A stretch of 64,000 nucleotides of DNA from Agaribacterium haliotis (GTDB lineage: Bacteria; Pseudomonadota; Gammaproteobacteria; Pseudomonadales; Cellvibrionaceae). The DNA lies in contig NZ_NKQJ01000001.1 in assembly GCF_002312815.1 (NCBI RefSeq), positions 124,001 through 188,000 on the forward strand. The letters run 5' to 3'. The translations under genes were made by a program, and so were the position numbers. The notes below the pieces were generated by a model. It was not told where the DNA came from, did not search any database, and worked only from the letters and a program-made list of their open reading frames with translations. Shown one piece after another: positions 45,563 to 55,385 of this stretch (positions are counted from its first letter, which is position 1; each line of letters begins with the position of its first letter).

Positions 45563-46177
45563 ATGAGTATCGAGCTGATCTACGAAGACAAGGATTTACT
45601 TGTCGTCAACAAACCCCCCGGCCTATTGTGCGTACCGGGGCTCAGCGACCCGGATAATTTACATCAACGGGTGCAGAACTACGACAAAAACGCCAGAGTT
45701 GTGCACCGCTTAGATATGGCAACCTCCGGCCTTGTGATATTTGCACGTCACCACGAAGCGCAAAAAGCCATGGGTAAGCTGTTCGAACAGCGACAAATTG
45801 CTAAACAGTATGTCGCCGTTGTACACGGGCAAATCCAGCAGCGCCACGGAGAAATCGCAAGCCCGATGATTTGCGACTGGCCCCAAAGGCCCAAACAAAA
45901 AATCGATTGGCTCGAAGGTAAAAAAGCACTCACCCGCTACCAGCGCCTAAAGAGCGACTGCAAAACAACAAGGCTGGCACTTTTTCCCGTCACCGGCCGC
46001 ACCCATCAATTGCGCCTACACATGTTGCAACTTGGCCACCCGATACTCGGCGATCAGTTTTACCATAGTGACGGCTCAGAGCATGCCTCAGCACGCCTGT
46101 TACTGCATGCAGAAAAGCTTAACTTTCAGCACCCCAACGGAAAAGCCATGGCGCTGCTTTGCCCCGCTGCATTCTAA
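45563..46177 (+). CDS. RluA-family RNA pseudouridine synthase
   Basis: A 204-residue protein of the short RluA type: VVNKPPGLLCVPG near residue 14, catalytic Asp in VVHRLDMATSGL near residue 50, and LFPVTGRTHQLRLHM near residue 140. It converts uridine in rRNA and/or tRNA. RluA (23S U746 and tRNA U32) is the closest in size. It is inserted on the opposite strand between holB and tmk and converges with tmk (26-base gap). Confidence 0.85.
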   Translation: MSIELIYEDKDLLVVNKPPGLLCVPGLSDPDNLHQRVQNYDKNARVVHRLDMATSGLVIFARHHEAQKAMGKLFEQRQIAKQYVAVVHGQIQQRHGEIASPMICDWPQRPKQKIDWLEGKKALTRYQRLKSDCKTTRLALFPVTGRTHQLRLHMLQLGHPILGDQFYHSDGSEHASARLLLHAEKLNFQHPNGKAMALLCPAAF

Positions 46178-46203
46178 GTAAAACGCTTTACCTTTTGTCC
46201 TGG

Positions 46204-46824
46204 CTAAAACAGGCCCTCGAGCACAGCTTGAATATCAGCCTGAACCTGAACGAGAGGCAGCGATGCGTCAATGACAGCAAAGCGTTCTGGCTCTTGTTCA
46301 ACACGCGCTAAATAGCCGCGTCGCACACGGTCAAAAAACTCCACTTTCTCACTTTCAAACCGGTCCAGCTCAGCGCGAGCCGAGGCTCTGGCCAAACCAA
46401 TGCGCGGATCAATATCGAGTAAAATAGTCAGATCGGGTCGCAAGCTGCCCTGCACCAGGTTCTCGAGCTGCTCGATTAGCTCTGTGCTCAAGCCTCGCCC
46501 CCAACCCTGATATGCAAAGCTTGCATCGGTAAAACGATCCGACAAAACCCAGCTACCAGCAGCTAATGCCGGCTTAATAAAGGTGTTTAAATGCTGGGCA
46601 CGAGCGGCAAAAACAGTGAGCAGTTCGGCCGTCTCATCAAATTTCTCATCGCGTTTTTTTAATAGTAATTCACGCAACTCTTCGGCCAAGGCCGTACCGC
46701 CGGGCTCGCGAGTAAGCTTAAGCTCTACACCACGCGCTTTTAAAAAAGATGCGATAAAAGCCATATTGGTTGACTTGCCAACCCCCTCGCCACCTTCAAC
46801 CGTGATAAACAGCGCTTTACTCAC
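46204..46824 (-). CDS. tmk: Thymidylate kinase
   Basis: The enzyme makes dTDP from dTMP. I use GTG 46824 (AGGGG ahead), which gives 206 residues beginning MSKALFITVEGGEGVGKST with the P-loop. TREPGGT and LSDRFTDASFAYQG follow in the usual places. The open frame upstream overlaps mltG and is not coding. It overlaps mltG by eight bases. Confidence 0.95.
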   Translation of the reverse strand: MSKALFITVEGGEGVGKSTNMAFIASFLKARGVELKLTREPGGTALAEELRELLLKKRDEKFDETAELLTVFAARAQHLNTFIKPALAAGSWVLSDRFTDASFAYQGWGRGLSTELIEQLENLVQGSLRPDLTILLDIDPRIGLARASARAELDRFESEKVEFFDRVRRGYLARVEQEPERFAVIDASLPLVQVQADIQAVLEGLF

Positions 46825-47887
46825 TTGTCGCCCCTTGATAATTCGAACGATAGCCCGCCTTGCGCTTGAGCTGATATTCGCGCACCGCGCGGTTGTGTTC
46901 ATCGAGGGTCGCCGAAAACTGATGCGTGCCATCGCCGCGCGCGACAAAATAAAGCGCATCGCCATCGTCTGGGTGCAGGGCCGCATGAATCGCTGCACGG
47001 CCAGGCAGAGCAATGGGTGTTGGCGGCAGACCGCGAATGGTGTAAGTATTGTAAGGCGTCGCTCGGCGCAAATCCGCGCGGGTAATATTGCCTTTGTAGT
47101 GATCGCCCATGCCATAAATAACGGTTGGGTCCGTTTGCAAACGCATGCCTTTTTCTAAGCGGCGGACAAAAACCCCGGCAATCTGCTGGCGCTCGTGGGG
47201 TGCACCGGTTTCTTTTTCAACAATCGAGGCCATGATCAATGCCTCGTACGAATTTTTATAAGGCAGGTTTTCAGCACGATTTTGCCACTGCTGCTCGAGC
47301 TCGCTCTGCATTTTTTTTACCGCGCGCTGAACAATGGAAAGATCGCTATCACCAGCAATAAAGCTGTAAGTATCCGGAAATACCCACCCCTCTAAGTTGG
47401 GGTAGTCAAAATTTAAACTTGCATCTAAGGCCAAACTAGAAATGTCATCACTGCGAAAGTCGGCACTGATGGTCTGGCGCAACTTTTTCTTGCCTGCAAG
47501 TTCGGCGATCGCCTGCTTGGCCGTCATACCTTCAACAAAGGTCACCGAATACTGGATAACAGCAGAGCTTTGAAAGCGCTTAAGCATGCTCAACGGGCTT
47601 TCTCGCTGCGCCAACTCAAATTCACCGGCGTTGACCCAGGCCTGGTTGCTGAGCCGGGCATAGGCCAACCAAAGTTTCGGGCAGGTTAACAAACCTTGCT
47701 GTTCGAGCTGTCGCGCCAACCCAGAGAGGCTCTCCCCGGAACTGATGGCGACCAAACGTTTTTCTTCACTGATGCTCTGAGCTGTTGTCAGCCAGTGCCA
47801 TGCCCAGATGCCGAGCGCCGCTGCGACAAAGATCAACCACAGAACAGCCGCGATCAGCGCCCGAATCAGAATACTTTTTTTACTCAA
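46817..47887 (-). CDS. mltG: Endolytic murein transglycosylase
   Basis: A 356-residue inner-membrane enzyme that ends nascent glycan strands. One N-terminal membrane helix spans residues 8-29. A LysM-like segment follows, and the YceG domain holds the catalytic Glu in IMASIVEKETGA near residue 218 with QTDPTVIYG and TPYNTYTIRGLPPTPI downstream. It overlaps pabC by four bases and tmk by eight. Confidence 0.93.
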   Translation of the reverse strand: MSKKSILIRALIAAVLWLIFVAAALGIWAWHWLTTAQSISEEKRLVAISSGESLSGLARQLEQQGLLTCPKLWLAYARLSNQAWVNAGEFELAQRESPLSMLKRFQSSAVIQYSVTFVEGMTAKQAIAELAGKKKLRQTISADFRSDDISSLALDASLNFDYPNLEGWVFPDTYSFIAGDSDLSIVQRAVKKMQSELEQQWQNRAENLPYKNSYEALIMASIVEKETGAPHERQQIAGVFVRRLEKGMRLQTDPTVIYGMGDHYKGNITRADLRRATPYNTYTIRGLPPTPIALPGRAAIHAALHPDDGDALYFVARGDGTHQFSATLDEHNRAVREYQLKRKAGYRSNYQGATSE

Positions 47888-48705
47888 AGAAATTCCCTGC
47901 TAATTCTTTCGCCGAGTTTTTTAACCAACTTATTATTTTTTAAGGCTCGACCGTCAAGTTCGGTTGCACTGACCAAACCATCGATAGCATTGCACAAAAA
48001 TACCGCGTCGGCTTTGTATAAAAGCTCTTTTTCAAAATCGTGTTGCACACATTCAAAGCCCAGTTGCGGGCCAAAATGCTCTAAAATAGCTGCGCGCATA
48101 GTGCCCTGAACACCGCAAAGTTTGAGCTTTGGTGTGATCAGTTTTTTACCCTGCAAATAAAAAAGATTGTGATGCATGGTCTCGACAACGTGACTATCGA
48201 GATCGACAAACAAGGCTTCTTCATCTTGCTCAAAACGCTGCTCTAAGCTGGCAAATACATAGTCCAAACGGCTGACGGTTTTTAAACCGAGGGTATCCGT
48301 TTTGGTTGACAGTGCCTTAGAAACGCTGCGTAACTTGCGGCCGCCACTGAGCTCACGCGGTTCAAATTCACGCAAAAAAATAAGAATATCCGCTGCACGT
48401 TCGCCTTGAGTATAACTGGCTCGAGTGCTTGGCTTCCTGGCCAGGAGAATTTTTATCAGCGCCCGCTCCGCCGGATAAGCCCTCAGCGCTCCATCTAATT
48501 GGTTTTGCAGCAGAGCTTCATCCAAGTCGATATGTAAGCGCCTGGCAGAGCGCTGTAGGCGCTGCATATGCCAAGGCCACATCGGCACGCGGTAATTGCT
48601 TGCCGAGCGCAGCGTTTCAAAAACTCCGTCGGCATAGATCAAGGCGCGATGATTGGCGATCTCGGCATCGACAATCACACCATTGCGCAGAGCCAGAGCC
48701 TTCAC
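47884..48705 (-). CDS. pabC: Aminodeoxychorismate lyase
   Basis: A 273-residue fold-type IV PLP enzyme that makes p-aminobenzoate from the PabB product. YADGVFETLR near residue 25 and a PLP Lys in TVSRLDYVFAS context (about residue 140) are visible, with EALFVDLDSHVVET and LCGVQGTMRAAIL later. The first codons overlap nothing; its stop overlaps the mltG start. The conserved fabF-pabC-mltG-tmk order holds. Confidence 0.92.
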   Translation of the reverse strand: MKALALRNGVIVDAEIANHRALIYADGVFETLRSASNYRVPMWPWHMQRLQRSARRLHIDLDEALLQNQLDGALRAYPAERALIKILLARKPSTRASYTQGERAADILIFLREFEPRELSGGRKLRSVSKALSTKTDTLGLKTVSRLDYVFASLEQRFEQDEEALFVDLDSHVVETMHHNLFYLQGKKLITPKLKLCGVQGTMRAAILEHFGPQLGFECVQHDFEKELLYKADAVFLCNAIDGLVSATELDGRALKNNKLVKKLGERISREFL

Positions 48706-48718
48706 CTCTAACGCCCCA

Positions 48719-49951
48719 TCAGATACGGCTAAAAATCAACGAGCCGTTGGTGCCGCCAAAACCAAAGGAATTCGACAGCGCAAGTTCGATATCCATCTCC
48801 TGGGCTGTATGGGCGACATAATTTAAATCGCAGCCCTCTTCTGGATTGTCGAGATTAATGGTTGGCGGCGCTACCTGATCGCGCACAGCCAGCACACTAA
48901 AAATCGCCTCAACCGCGCCCGCCGCACCGAGTAAATGGCCAATCATTGACTTGGTTGAGCTCACCGCCAATTGGTAGGCGTGATCGCCAAACACGGCTTT
49001 AACGGCATCGCTCTCACCTTTGTCACCGGCCGGCGTCGACGTACCGTGAGCGTTAATATAATTTACCTGTGAGGCGTCAATCCCGGCATCGTTAAGTGCG
49101 TTTTTCATACTCAGTTGAGCACCGGTGCCCGATGGCAAAGTAATGTGATAAGCATCGCCGCTGGTACCAAAGCCTTTGAGTTCGGCATAAATTTTTGCAC
49201 CGCGCGCTTTAGCGTGCTCGTACTCTTCAAGTACCAGCACACCGGCGCCATCGCCAAGGACAAAACCGTCGCGATCTTTATCCCAGGGGCGCGAGGCTTT
49301 TGCCGGCTCGTCGTTGCGCTTGGACAGCGCGCGCGCCGCGCCAAAACCACCGACGCCAACTCGTGTTGTTGCCATCTCCGCGCCACCGGCGACCATGACA
49401 TCGGCCGTACCGTAAAGGATTTCGCGCGCAGCCATGCCAATACAGTGAGTACCGGTGGTACAGGCGGTTGAAATTGCCAGGTTGATACCCTGGAAGCCGT
49501 AGCGAATACTTAAGTTGCCGCTGATCATATTGATAATGGCGCCCGGCACAAAGAAAGGGCTAACGCGGCGCGGCCCCTTCTCGTGAATGGTAATCGATGT
49601 ATCTTCAATATTGCCTAAACCACCGATGCCCGAACCAATAATACAGCCCATGCGCGCGGCATTTTCTTCGGTCACTTCAATACCGCTGTCTTCAACGGCC
49701 TGAACACCGGCGCTCATGCCATACTGAATAAAGGTGTCGAGCTTGCGAGCCTCTTTGGGGTCGATATAGGGGGAGCAGTCAAAGTCTTTAACGGAGGCGC
49801 TGATTTTTGTTGCAAAAGCGGAAGTATCAAAGTGCTCAATTGAGCGAACACCACTGACGCCATTCAAAATGGCATTCCAGGTTTCATTGACGTCGTGACC
49901 GACCGCGGTCACCATTCCCAAACCAGTTACGACTACTCTTCTGCGAGTCAC
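48719..49951 (-). CDS. fabF: 3-oxoacyl-ACP synthase II
   Basis: A 410-residue elongating condensing enzyme of fatty-acid synthesis. The catalytic Cys lies in [12 protein letters not shown] near residue 163, His in [11 protein letters not shown] near 300, and His in [14 protein letters not shown] near 337. The end [14 protein letters not shown] is typical. It follows acpP after a hairpin and runs into pabC. Confidence 0.96.
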   Translation of the reverse strand: MTRRRVVVTGLGMVTAVGHDVNETWNAILNGVSGVRSIEHFDTSAFATKISASVKDFDCSPYIDPKEARKLDTFIQYGMSAGVQAVEDSGIEVTEENAARMGCIIGSGIGGLGNIEDTSITIHEKGPRRVSPFFVPGAIINMISGNLSIRYGFQGINLAISTACTTGTHCIGMAAREILYGTADVMVAGGAEMATTRVGVGGFGAARALSKRNDEPAKASRPWDKDRDGFVLGDGAGVLVLEEYEHAKARGAKIYAELKGFGTSGDAYHITLPSGTGAQLSMKNALNDAGIDASQVNYINAHGTSTPAGDKGESDAVKAVFGDHAYQLAVSSTKSMIGHLLGAAGAVEAIFSVLAVRDQVAPPTINLDNPEEGCDLNYVAHTAQEMDIELALSNSFGFGGTNGSLIFSRI

Positions 49952-50008
49952 AGTGCGTCTCCATTAGCCCAAACAACATCGGGCAAAAATCAAAGGTGTA
50001 AAAGCAAG

Positions 50009-50040
50009 AAAAGCCGCGCTAAATTCATAGGGCGGCTTTT
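50009..50040 (-). terminator. Hairpin between acpP and fabF
   Basis: Nine-base arms AAAAGCCGC and GCGGCTTTT around a 14-base loop; on the minus strand it ends in TTTT. It may partly end transcription after the highly expressed acpP. Confidence 0.65.
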
Positions 50041-50078
50041 CAGGAGCTTCAACGAAAGAATGACTTATTGGGTAACAA

Positions 50079-50315
50079 TTAAGCCAGGTTTTCGTTGATG
50101 TAGTTGATAGCAAGCTGAACAGTGGTAATTTTTTCAGCTTCTTCATCAGGGATTTCGGTCTCGAACTCTTCTTCGAGCGCCATTACCAGCTCAACAGTGT
50201 CCAGGGAATCCGCGCCCAGATCTTCAACGAAAGAAGCTTCGTTTTTAACTTCTTCTTCTTTAACGCCCAGTTGCTCTGCAACGATCTTTTTTACGCGTTC
50301 TTCAATGCTGCTCAT
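50079..50315 (-). CDS. acpP: Acyl carrier protein
   Basis: A 78-residue acidic protein. The phosphopantetheine Ser is in [18 protein letters not shown] near residue 38. It carries acyl chains through all the fab enzymes of the cluster. AGGAG precedes the start. The gap to fabG is 162 bases and may contain a separate promoter. Confidence 0.97.
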   Translation of the reverse strand: MSSIEERVKKIVAEQLGVKEEEVKNEASFVEDLGADSLDTVELVMALEEEFETEIPDEEAEKITTVQLAINYINENLA

Positions 50316-50477
50316 TCTAGATTAACTCCTAATTGTCGTTCTTTGCGAAGCCGAAAGCATTCTCAAGCCGGTTTCGGGCTCATGCGAGAGCGCGCATTTT
50401 ACCCTATTTTTCCCGAAACTTAAGCAAAACCCTCAACTTTCTTCGCCTTAAGTAAAAAAGTCTTTAATTACAAAGAC

Positions 50478-51221
50478 TTAACACATATACATGCCACCAT
50501 TCACATGAATAGTTTCACCGGTTACATAGCTCGCATCATCCGACGAGAGGAATTTAACCGTCTTCGCAATCTCTTCTGGCTGACCGAGACGAGCCAAGGG
50601 AATCGCGGCCAGCATCGGCGCTTTTTGCTCATCCGTTAATTCACGCGTCATATCGGTATCGATAAAACCCGGCGCCACCGCATTGACGGTAATGTTGCGC
50701 GAGCCAACCTCTTTGGCGAGTGAGCGGGTAAAGCCCATAACACCGGCTTTGGTTGCACTGTAGTTTGTTTGCCCGGCGTTGCCCATTTGTCCAACCACGG
50801 AGCTGATATTCACAATGCGCCCCCAGCGAGCTTTCATCATGCCGCGCAACACCGCCTTGCTCAGGCGATAAACGGCACTCAAATTAGTATTGATAACATC
50901 AAACCACTCGTCGTCACTCATGCGCATCAACAGGTTATCTTTGGTAATACCGGCATTGTTAACCAAAATTTGAGGCGCGCCGTATTTTTCCTGAACCGTT
51001 TTTAATAAAGCTGCAACCGAGTCGGCATCGGTTACATTTAAAACCATGCCCTCACCTTCAACCCCCTCTTCTGCAAAGCGAGCTGAAATCGCTGCCGCAC
51101 CTTTTTCACTGGTTGCCGTGCCGACAACTTTTGCGCCACTTTTGCCAAGCTCGGCAGCGATGGCTGCACCAATGCCTCGACTCGCACCGGTAACCAGTGC
51201 AACTTTTGCTTCGAGAGACAT
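50478..51221 (-). CDS. fabG: 3-oxoacyl-ACP reductase
   Basis: A 247-residue SDR enzyme. The NADP-binding motif is VTGASRGIGAAIA at the N terminus, the NNAG motif is near residue 88, and the catalytic Ser-Tyr-Lys are in NISSVVGQMG and YSATKAG near 150. It reduces the FabF product. The start has a strong AGGAAGGA site. Confidence 0.96.
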   Translation of the reverse strand: MSLEAKVALVTGASRGIGAAIAAELGKSGAKVVGTATSEKGAAAISARFAEEGVEGEGMVLNVTDADSVAALLKTVQEKYGAPQILVNNAGITKDNLLMRMSDDEWFDVINTNLSAVYRLSKAVLRGMMKARWGRIVNISSVVGQMGNAGQTNYSATKAGVMGFTRSLAKEVGSRNITVNAVAPGFIDTDMTRELTDEQKAPMLAAIPLARLGQPEEIAKTVKFLSSDDASYVTGETIHVNGGMYMC

Positions 51222-51246
51222 ATTCCTTCCTCTTAAATAAAGTCTG

Positions 51247-52182
51247 TTATTCGGCGGCCGCTTTGATCGAATCGAGCGATTCCAGAGCAGCCGTAGCGAT
51301 ATTTTTGTCGATGCGCTTCATCAAACCGGTCAAGACCTTGCCCGGACCACACTCGGCCGCACTGGCAACACCTTTTGCGGCAAGTGTTTGCACACACTCA
51401 ACCCAGCGCACAGGCGCATATACCTGCTCTATCATCAGCGCTTTAATATTTTCCCCGGAAGCCTCAGTTGCAGCACTTACGTTGTGCACCACAGGGATTT
51501 GCGGGTCGGAGAAACTCACCGCCTGCATATCTTCGGCGAGCCTGTCGGCAGCGGGTTTCATCATCTGCGTATGGAAAGGCGCGCTGACCGGCAACAACAG
51601 CGCGCGCTTGGCACCTGCCGCCTTGAGCGCTTCACACGCGGCTTCAACACCCTCTTTTTTACCGGCGATTACAACCTGGCCCGGGGCATTAAAGTTCACT
51701 GCAGACACGGCATCGTGCTGCTTACAGGTGTCGATAATAACTTGATCATCCAGGCCAATCACCGCCGCCATTGCACCGACACCAACAGGCACAGCCTCTT
51801 GCATATAACGCCCGCGAAGCTGAACCAGTTTGACGGCATCTTCGAGCTGAACCACACCGGCCGCCACTAGCGCCGACCACTCCCCAAGACTGTGACCGGC
51901 GACAAAGTCAGGGTTTTGCCCCCCCAGTTGCTGCCATACACGAAAAAGCGCAATAGAGCTGGTAAGCAGCGCCGGCTGGGTGTTTTCAGTCAAATTGAGT
52001 TTGTCTTCAGGGCCTTGCTGACAAAGTGCCCACAAGTCATAACCGAGCACCTCGGAAGCGGCACTAAACGTGTCGGCAAAACAATCAAACTGCGAATAAA
52101 AATCAGCCAACATTCCCACTTTCTGCGAACCTTGCCCGGGAAAGACCAGGGCAAACGTGTTGTCACTCATAAGCAAACTCAT
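51247..52182 (-). CDS. fabD: Malonyl-CoA:ACP transacylase
   Basis: A 311-residue enzyme that loads malonyl onto ACP. FPGQGSQKVGM is at the N terminus, the catalytic Ser in GHSLGEWSALV near residue 95 and His in SAPFHTQMM near residue 203. The start may be ATG 52182 or the second ATG four codons on; neither has a strong site. Confidence 0.95.
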   Translation of the reverse strand: MSLLMSDNTFALVFPGQGSQKVGMLADFYSQFDCFADTFSAASEVLGYDLWALCQQGPEDKLNLTENTQPALLTSSIALFRVWQQLGGQNPDFVAGHSLGEWSALVAAGVVQLEDAVKLVQLRGRYMQEAVPVGVGAMAAVIGLDDQVIIDTCKQHDAVSAVNFNAPGQVVIAGKKEGVEAACEALKAAGAKRALLLPVSAPFHTQMMKPAADRLAEDMQAVSFSDPQIPVVHNVSAATEASGENIKALMIEQVYAPVRWVECVQTLAAKGVASAAECGPGKVLTGLMKRIDKNIATAALESLDSIKAAAE

Positions 52183-52231
52183 TTTCCAAATGTTATCTTT
52201 TAACGCGCAAGCAAAACCAACTCAAAGCGAG

Positions 52232-53269
52232 TCAGCTCTGGCAGTTTCTCGGCAGGCACTGTTTTAGACCGCGCTCCAGCTGAGCTGGCACGTCAAGCTC
52301 CACCTGAACCGCAGCGGCCTCGAGGGCCTTTTCCAAACCCAGCTCATCGGCACCGCCGTGACTTTTTATTACCGACTTTTTTAAACCCAGAAACGCGGCG
52401 CCATTATACAGAGATGGATTCTTTTTTTTACTCCAGGCCTTCAAAATCGGCCCGGCAATTAACCTGGCAAGACGCCCCGTATACGAAGCGCTGAAATATT
52501 CATCAATACTGGCAACCAAGTGGCGCACAAGCCCTTCACTAACCTTAAGCGCAACATTGCCGGCAAAACCATCGCAGACAATCACATCCACACGCCCGCT
52601 GTAGAGCTCGTCGCCTTCAATATACCCCTCAAACTGCATGCCGCGACGCTCCTTGCTTAAGCGCCGGGCAGCTTCGCGCACTGCATCGCTGCCTTTGGCG
52701 AGCTCGGTACCGACATTGAGCAACGCCACCCTAGGCAAAGCTCGCCCTTCAAGGCGCATCTGTGCGGCACCCATCGCGGCAAACTGCACTAAGTTATCGG
52801 CACTACAATTTAAGTTGGCCCCCAAATCCAGCAACAGGCTGCTGCCGGTGCGCGTGGGGATGTTTTTACATATCGCCGGGCGCTTAACGCCATCCAGAGT
52901 CTTAACATAGTGCCGGCCAAGCGCCATTAAAGCGCCGGTATTGCCGGCTGAGACACAGACGTCAGCACCGCCACTGGAAAGCGCCTTTAAGGCCAGCGCC
53001 ATGGACGAGAAACGCTTGTGACGCAAAGCCTGCAGAGGCTCATCGGATGTGGCCACAACCTGGGCGGCATGGCAGATAGAGATGTTCTCGGGCACGGGGC
53101 CGAGCTGACAAAGAAAGGTTTCGATTTCATCACTCAAACCAAATAACTTGAGCTGAATCGAAGGCTGGGCGACGGCAAAATTGCGCGCAGCAGAAACGCA
53201 TGGGCGGGAACCTTGGTCCCCGCCCATAACATCAAAAGCAATGATTGTGTCTTGCGACACAGTCAGCAA
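52232..53269 (-). CDS. plsX: Phosphate acyltransferase PlsX
   Basis: A 345-residue protein that makes acyl-phosphate from acyl-ACP for phospholipid synthesis. FDVMGGDQGSRPCVSAA is at the N terminus, VSAGNTGALMALGRHYV near residue 107, and KKSVIKSHGGAD near 303. It lies between rpmF and fabD as in most gammaproteobacteria. Confidence 0.95.
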   Translation of the reverse strand: MLTVSQDTIIAFDVMGGDQGSRPCVSAARNFAVAQPSIQLKLFGLSDEIETFLCQLGPVPENISICHAAQVVATSDEPLQALRHKRFSSMALALKALSSGGADVCVSAGNTGALMALGRHYVKTLDGVKRPAICKNIPTRTGSSLLLDLGANLNCSADNLVQFAAMGAAQMRLEGRALPRVALLNVGTELAKGSDAVREAARRLSKERRGMQFEGYIEGDELYSGRVDVIVCDGFAGNVALKVSEGLVRHLVASIDEYFSASYTGRLARLIAGPILKAWSKKKNPSLYNGAAFLGLKKSVIKSHGGADELGLEKALEAAAVQVELDVPAQLERGLKQCLPRNCQS

Positions 53270-53287
53270 CTAACAATCAACCGCTAG

Positions 53288-53470
53288 TTAGTCGTCGCTT
53301 TTGCTATCAACAACTTTTTTGCCACGGTAAAAACCGTCAGCACTTACGTGGTGGCGCAGGTGCTTCTCGCCGCTAACAGAGTCGACAGACAAAGTTGCAG
53401 TACCCAGCGCATCGTGAGAACGACGCATGTTACGCTTGGAGCGAGTTTTCTTGTTTTGTTGAACAGCCAT
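53288..53470 (-). CDS. rpmF: Ribosomal protein L32
   Basis: A 60-residue basic protein beginning [20 protein letters not shown], a characteristic L32 start, with [14 protein letters not shown] at the end. AGGAGG precedes the ATG. It is co-transcribed with yceD and plsX. Confidence 0.97.
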   Translation of the reverse strand: MAVQQNKKTRSKRNMRRSHDALGTATLSVDSVSGEKHLRHHVSADGFYRGKKVVDSKSDD

Positions 53471-53503
53471 GGATTCCTCCTGTACAAAATTCGTTGCGGG
53501 CGT

Positions 53504-54034
53504 TTAATGTTTGCCCTTCAAATCCGCAAGTACACTGAAGGGGTTGGCCTTCGTTTCACCTGCTTCATCACCGCCTTCCCCTATACTGAGGAAGTCGGGG
53601 TTTAAACAATCGTGCTCGTGTCGGGCAACCACCGGGATATCAAGAAGAATTTCTTCTTCAATGATGTCAACCAGGTCAGCCTCGCCTTCACCGACAACCC
53701 AAGGGTCTAAACCCTTGGGCAGGGCCTTGGCTTGAGCCTCATCCCAGACAATGGCAAGCTGCACTGAACGCTCAATATCAAACAGCATCGGCTCGAGACA
53801 GCGCTGACATTCGAGCTCGAGCTGAGCCTGAATTAGGCCGCGCAACTCAGGCCTGTTCTGTTCGTCGCGATCAAAGTGTAAAGACACTTTGGCACTGAGC
53901 ACCCTCAGGGCCAACTCCTGCAAACGAACCAGCTGGTCAAGTGCGATACTGCGCTCAAAACTGGCCTGTGCAGTGGCCAATTTTCGCGGTTCAACCAACT
54001 GGGGAAGATGCTGATCTGGGGCTTGCTCCGACAT
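53504..54034 (-). CDS. yceD: YceD/DUF177 family protein (23S rRNA accumulation)
   Basis: A 176-residue protein beginning at ATG 54034 (MSEQAPDQ). The DUF177 pattern is LECQRCLEPM near residue 88, an acidic middle and DIIEEEILLDIPVVARHEHDC (split) near residue 126, where the Cys lie. Known in E. coli to aid 23S rRNA accumulation, always upstream of rpmF. A longer frame overlaps the maf promoter. Confidence 0.9.
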   Translation of the reverse strand: MSEQAPDQHLPQLVEPRKLATAQASFERSIALDQLVRLQELALRVLSAKVSLHFDRDEQNRPELRGLIQAQLELECQRCLEPMLFDIERSVQLAIVWDEAQAKALPKGLDPWVVGEGEADLVDIIEEEILLDIPVVARHEHDCLNPDFLSIGEGGDEAGETKANPFSVLADLKGKH

Positions 54035-54130
54035 AGGGGCGCGATGATAGAGAAACGGGCCTTGACTGTCAAAACTTCTTATGCAATTAAGGCACTTTTT
54101 ATTACAAAAGCCGCCCACAGAGCCTTCAAC

Positions 54131-54721
54131 ATGCCCAAGCTAATACTCGCCAGCGCCTCTCGCTACAAAAAACAACAGCTACAACAGCTCGGCCTCAGCT
54201 TCGAAACAATGAACCCCGACATCGATGAGACACCCTTGGCAGGTGAGAGTGCGCTCGCCCAGAGCCTGCGCCTGGCCAAAGCAAAAGCCAAGAAAATTGC
54301 CAGCAAAAACCCGCACAGTTATGTGCTGGGCTGCGATCAAAGCGCCAGCATCGAGGGCCACATTCTCTGCAAACCCGGCAGCCCAGAGAAAGCCAAACAA
54401 CAGCTACAGCAAAGCTCAGGCAAAGAACTGAGCTTCTTTTCGGGTATCGCGCTTTGCAACCTACAACACGACATCGAGTTTGTCGCGAGCTGCGAAACCG
54501 TCGTCAGGTTTCGCCAACTCAACGAAGAAGAAATTGACAACTATATAAAGAAGGAGCCCGCCACCGACTGTGTCGGCGCATTTAAAGTCGAAGCAATGGG
54601 CATCCAACTTTTTGATTACGTGCGCAGTGACGATCCAAGCGCCCTAGTTGGCCTGCCACTTATCAAGACGGCCCAACTGCTGCGCCAGGCGGGCATCAAC
54701 CCACTCGACACACACGACTAG
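54131..54721 (+). CDS. Maf-family nucleoside triphosphate pyrophosphatase
   Basis: A 196-residue protein starting at ATG 54131. ILASASRYKKQQLQQLG at the N terminus is the Maf signature, CDQSASIEG near residue 69 takes the place of the usual acidic motif, and DCVGAFKVEAMG near 144 closes the site. The YceF branch (7-methyl-GTP pyrophosphatase) is likely from its position opposite yceD-rpmF. Confidence 0.87.
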   Translation: MPKLILASASRYKKQQLQQLGLSFETMNPDIDETPLAGESALAQSLRLAKAKAKKIASKNPHSYVLGCDQSASIEGHILCKPGSPEKAKQQLQQSSGKELSFFSGIALCNLQHDIEFVASCETVVRFRQLNEEEIDNYIKKEPATDCVGAFKVEAMGIQLFDYVRSDDPSALVGLPLIKTAQLLRQAGINPLDTHD

Positions 54722-54755
54722 CGCCTTTCAAAACATAAGCCTGCAAAAAAACAAA

Positions 54756-55160
54756 CTAAAAATAGCGAGGCACAAGCAGGGCAAGCCAAACAAAAACACA
54801 GAACAGCAAACTGACCAGCACCGCGGCAGAGCCAAGATCTTTGGCCTGCCCGGCGAGCTTGTGATATTCAAAACCAACGCGATCAACCACTGCCTCAACC
54901 GCGGTATTTAGCAACTCGACAATCAACACCAGAACAATCGCACCTATCAGCAGCACACGCTCAACCGCCGTTACATCCAACCAAAATGCCAACGGAACAA
55001 GCAGCAGCGCCAACACCAGCTCCTGTTGAAAAGCGCTTTCTGAACACAGAGCTAAACGCAGGCCACGATAGGAATAGTACGCAGCCTTATAGATGCGAGT
55101 AAAACCCTTATTTTTTTGCAGCCCCTTGGGCAGGGCCGAATGTACGTTTTGATCCTGCAC
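54756..55160 (-). CDS. dgkA: Diacylglycerol kinase
   Basis: A 134-residue membrane protein with three hydrophobic segments (about residues 47-62, 67-83 and 110-130). The active-site region is FQQELVLALLLVPLAF and VELLNTAVEAVVDRVG. It recycles diacylglycerol to phosphatidate. The N terminus before the first helix is amphipathic, as in the family. Confidence 0.92.
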   Translation of the reverse strand: MQDQNVHSALPKGLQKNKGFTRIYKAAYYSYRGLRLALCSESAFQQELVLALLLVPLAFWLDVTAVERVLLIGAIVLVLIVELLNTAVEAVVDRVGFEYHKLAGQAKDLGSAAVLVSLLFCVFVWLALLVPRYF

Positions 55161-55385
55161 ATGAACTCCTGAAGCAATTAACCAGCGTCAAAAGAGCGGC
55201 AAAAACCTGCCACCCCCGCAAAACAAGCGGCCGCGCTGGCGACGTAATTTTGACCAGCCAGCCCACAGAAACCACAAAGAAGCGCTAAACAACTGATTTT
55301 ATTAGTTTTTTATTACAGCTTTATTGTGGCACGCATCTAGCAATGCCCGTCACATAGATCAAAGCAACGATAAAGAGCAACTCGA

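Noticed and set aside
46825-47115. Longer thymidylate kinase frame
   Set aside because: It runs antisense to nothing but over mltG in another frame and does not look like protein; the GTG at 46824 has a good ribosome site.
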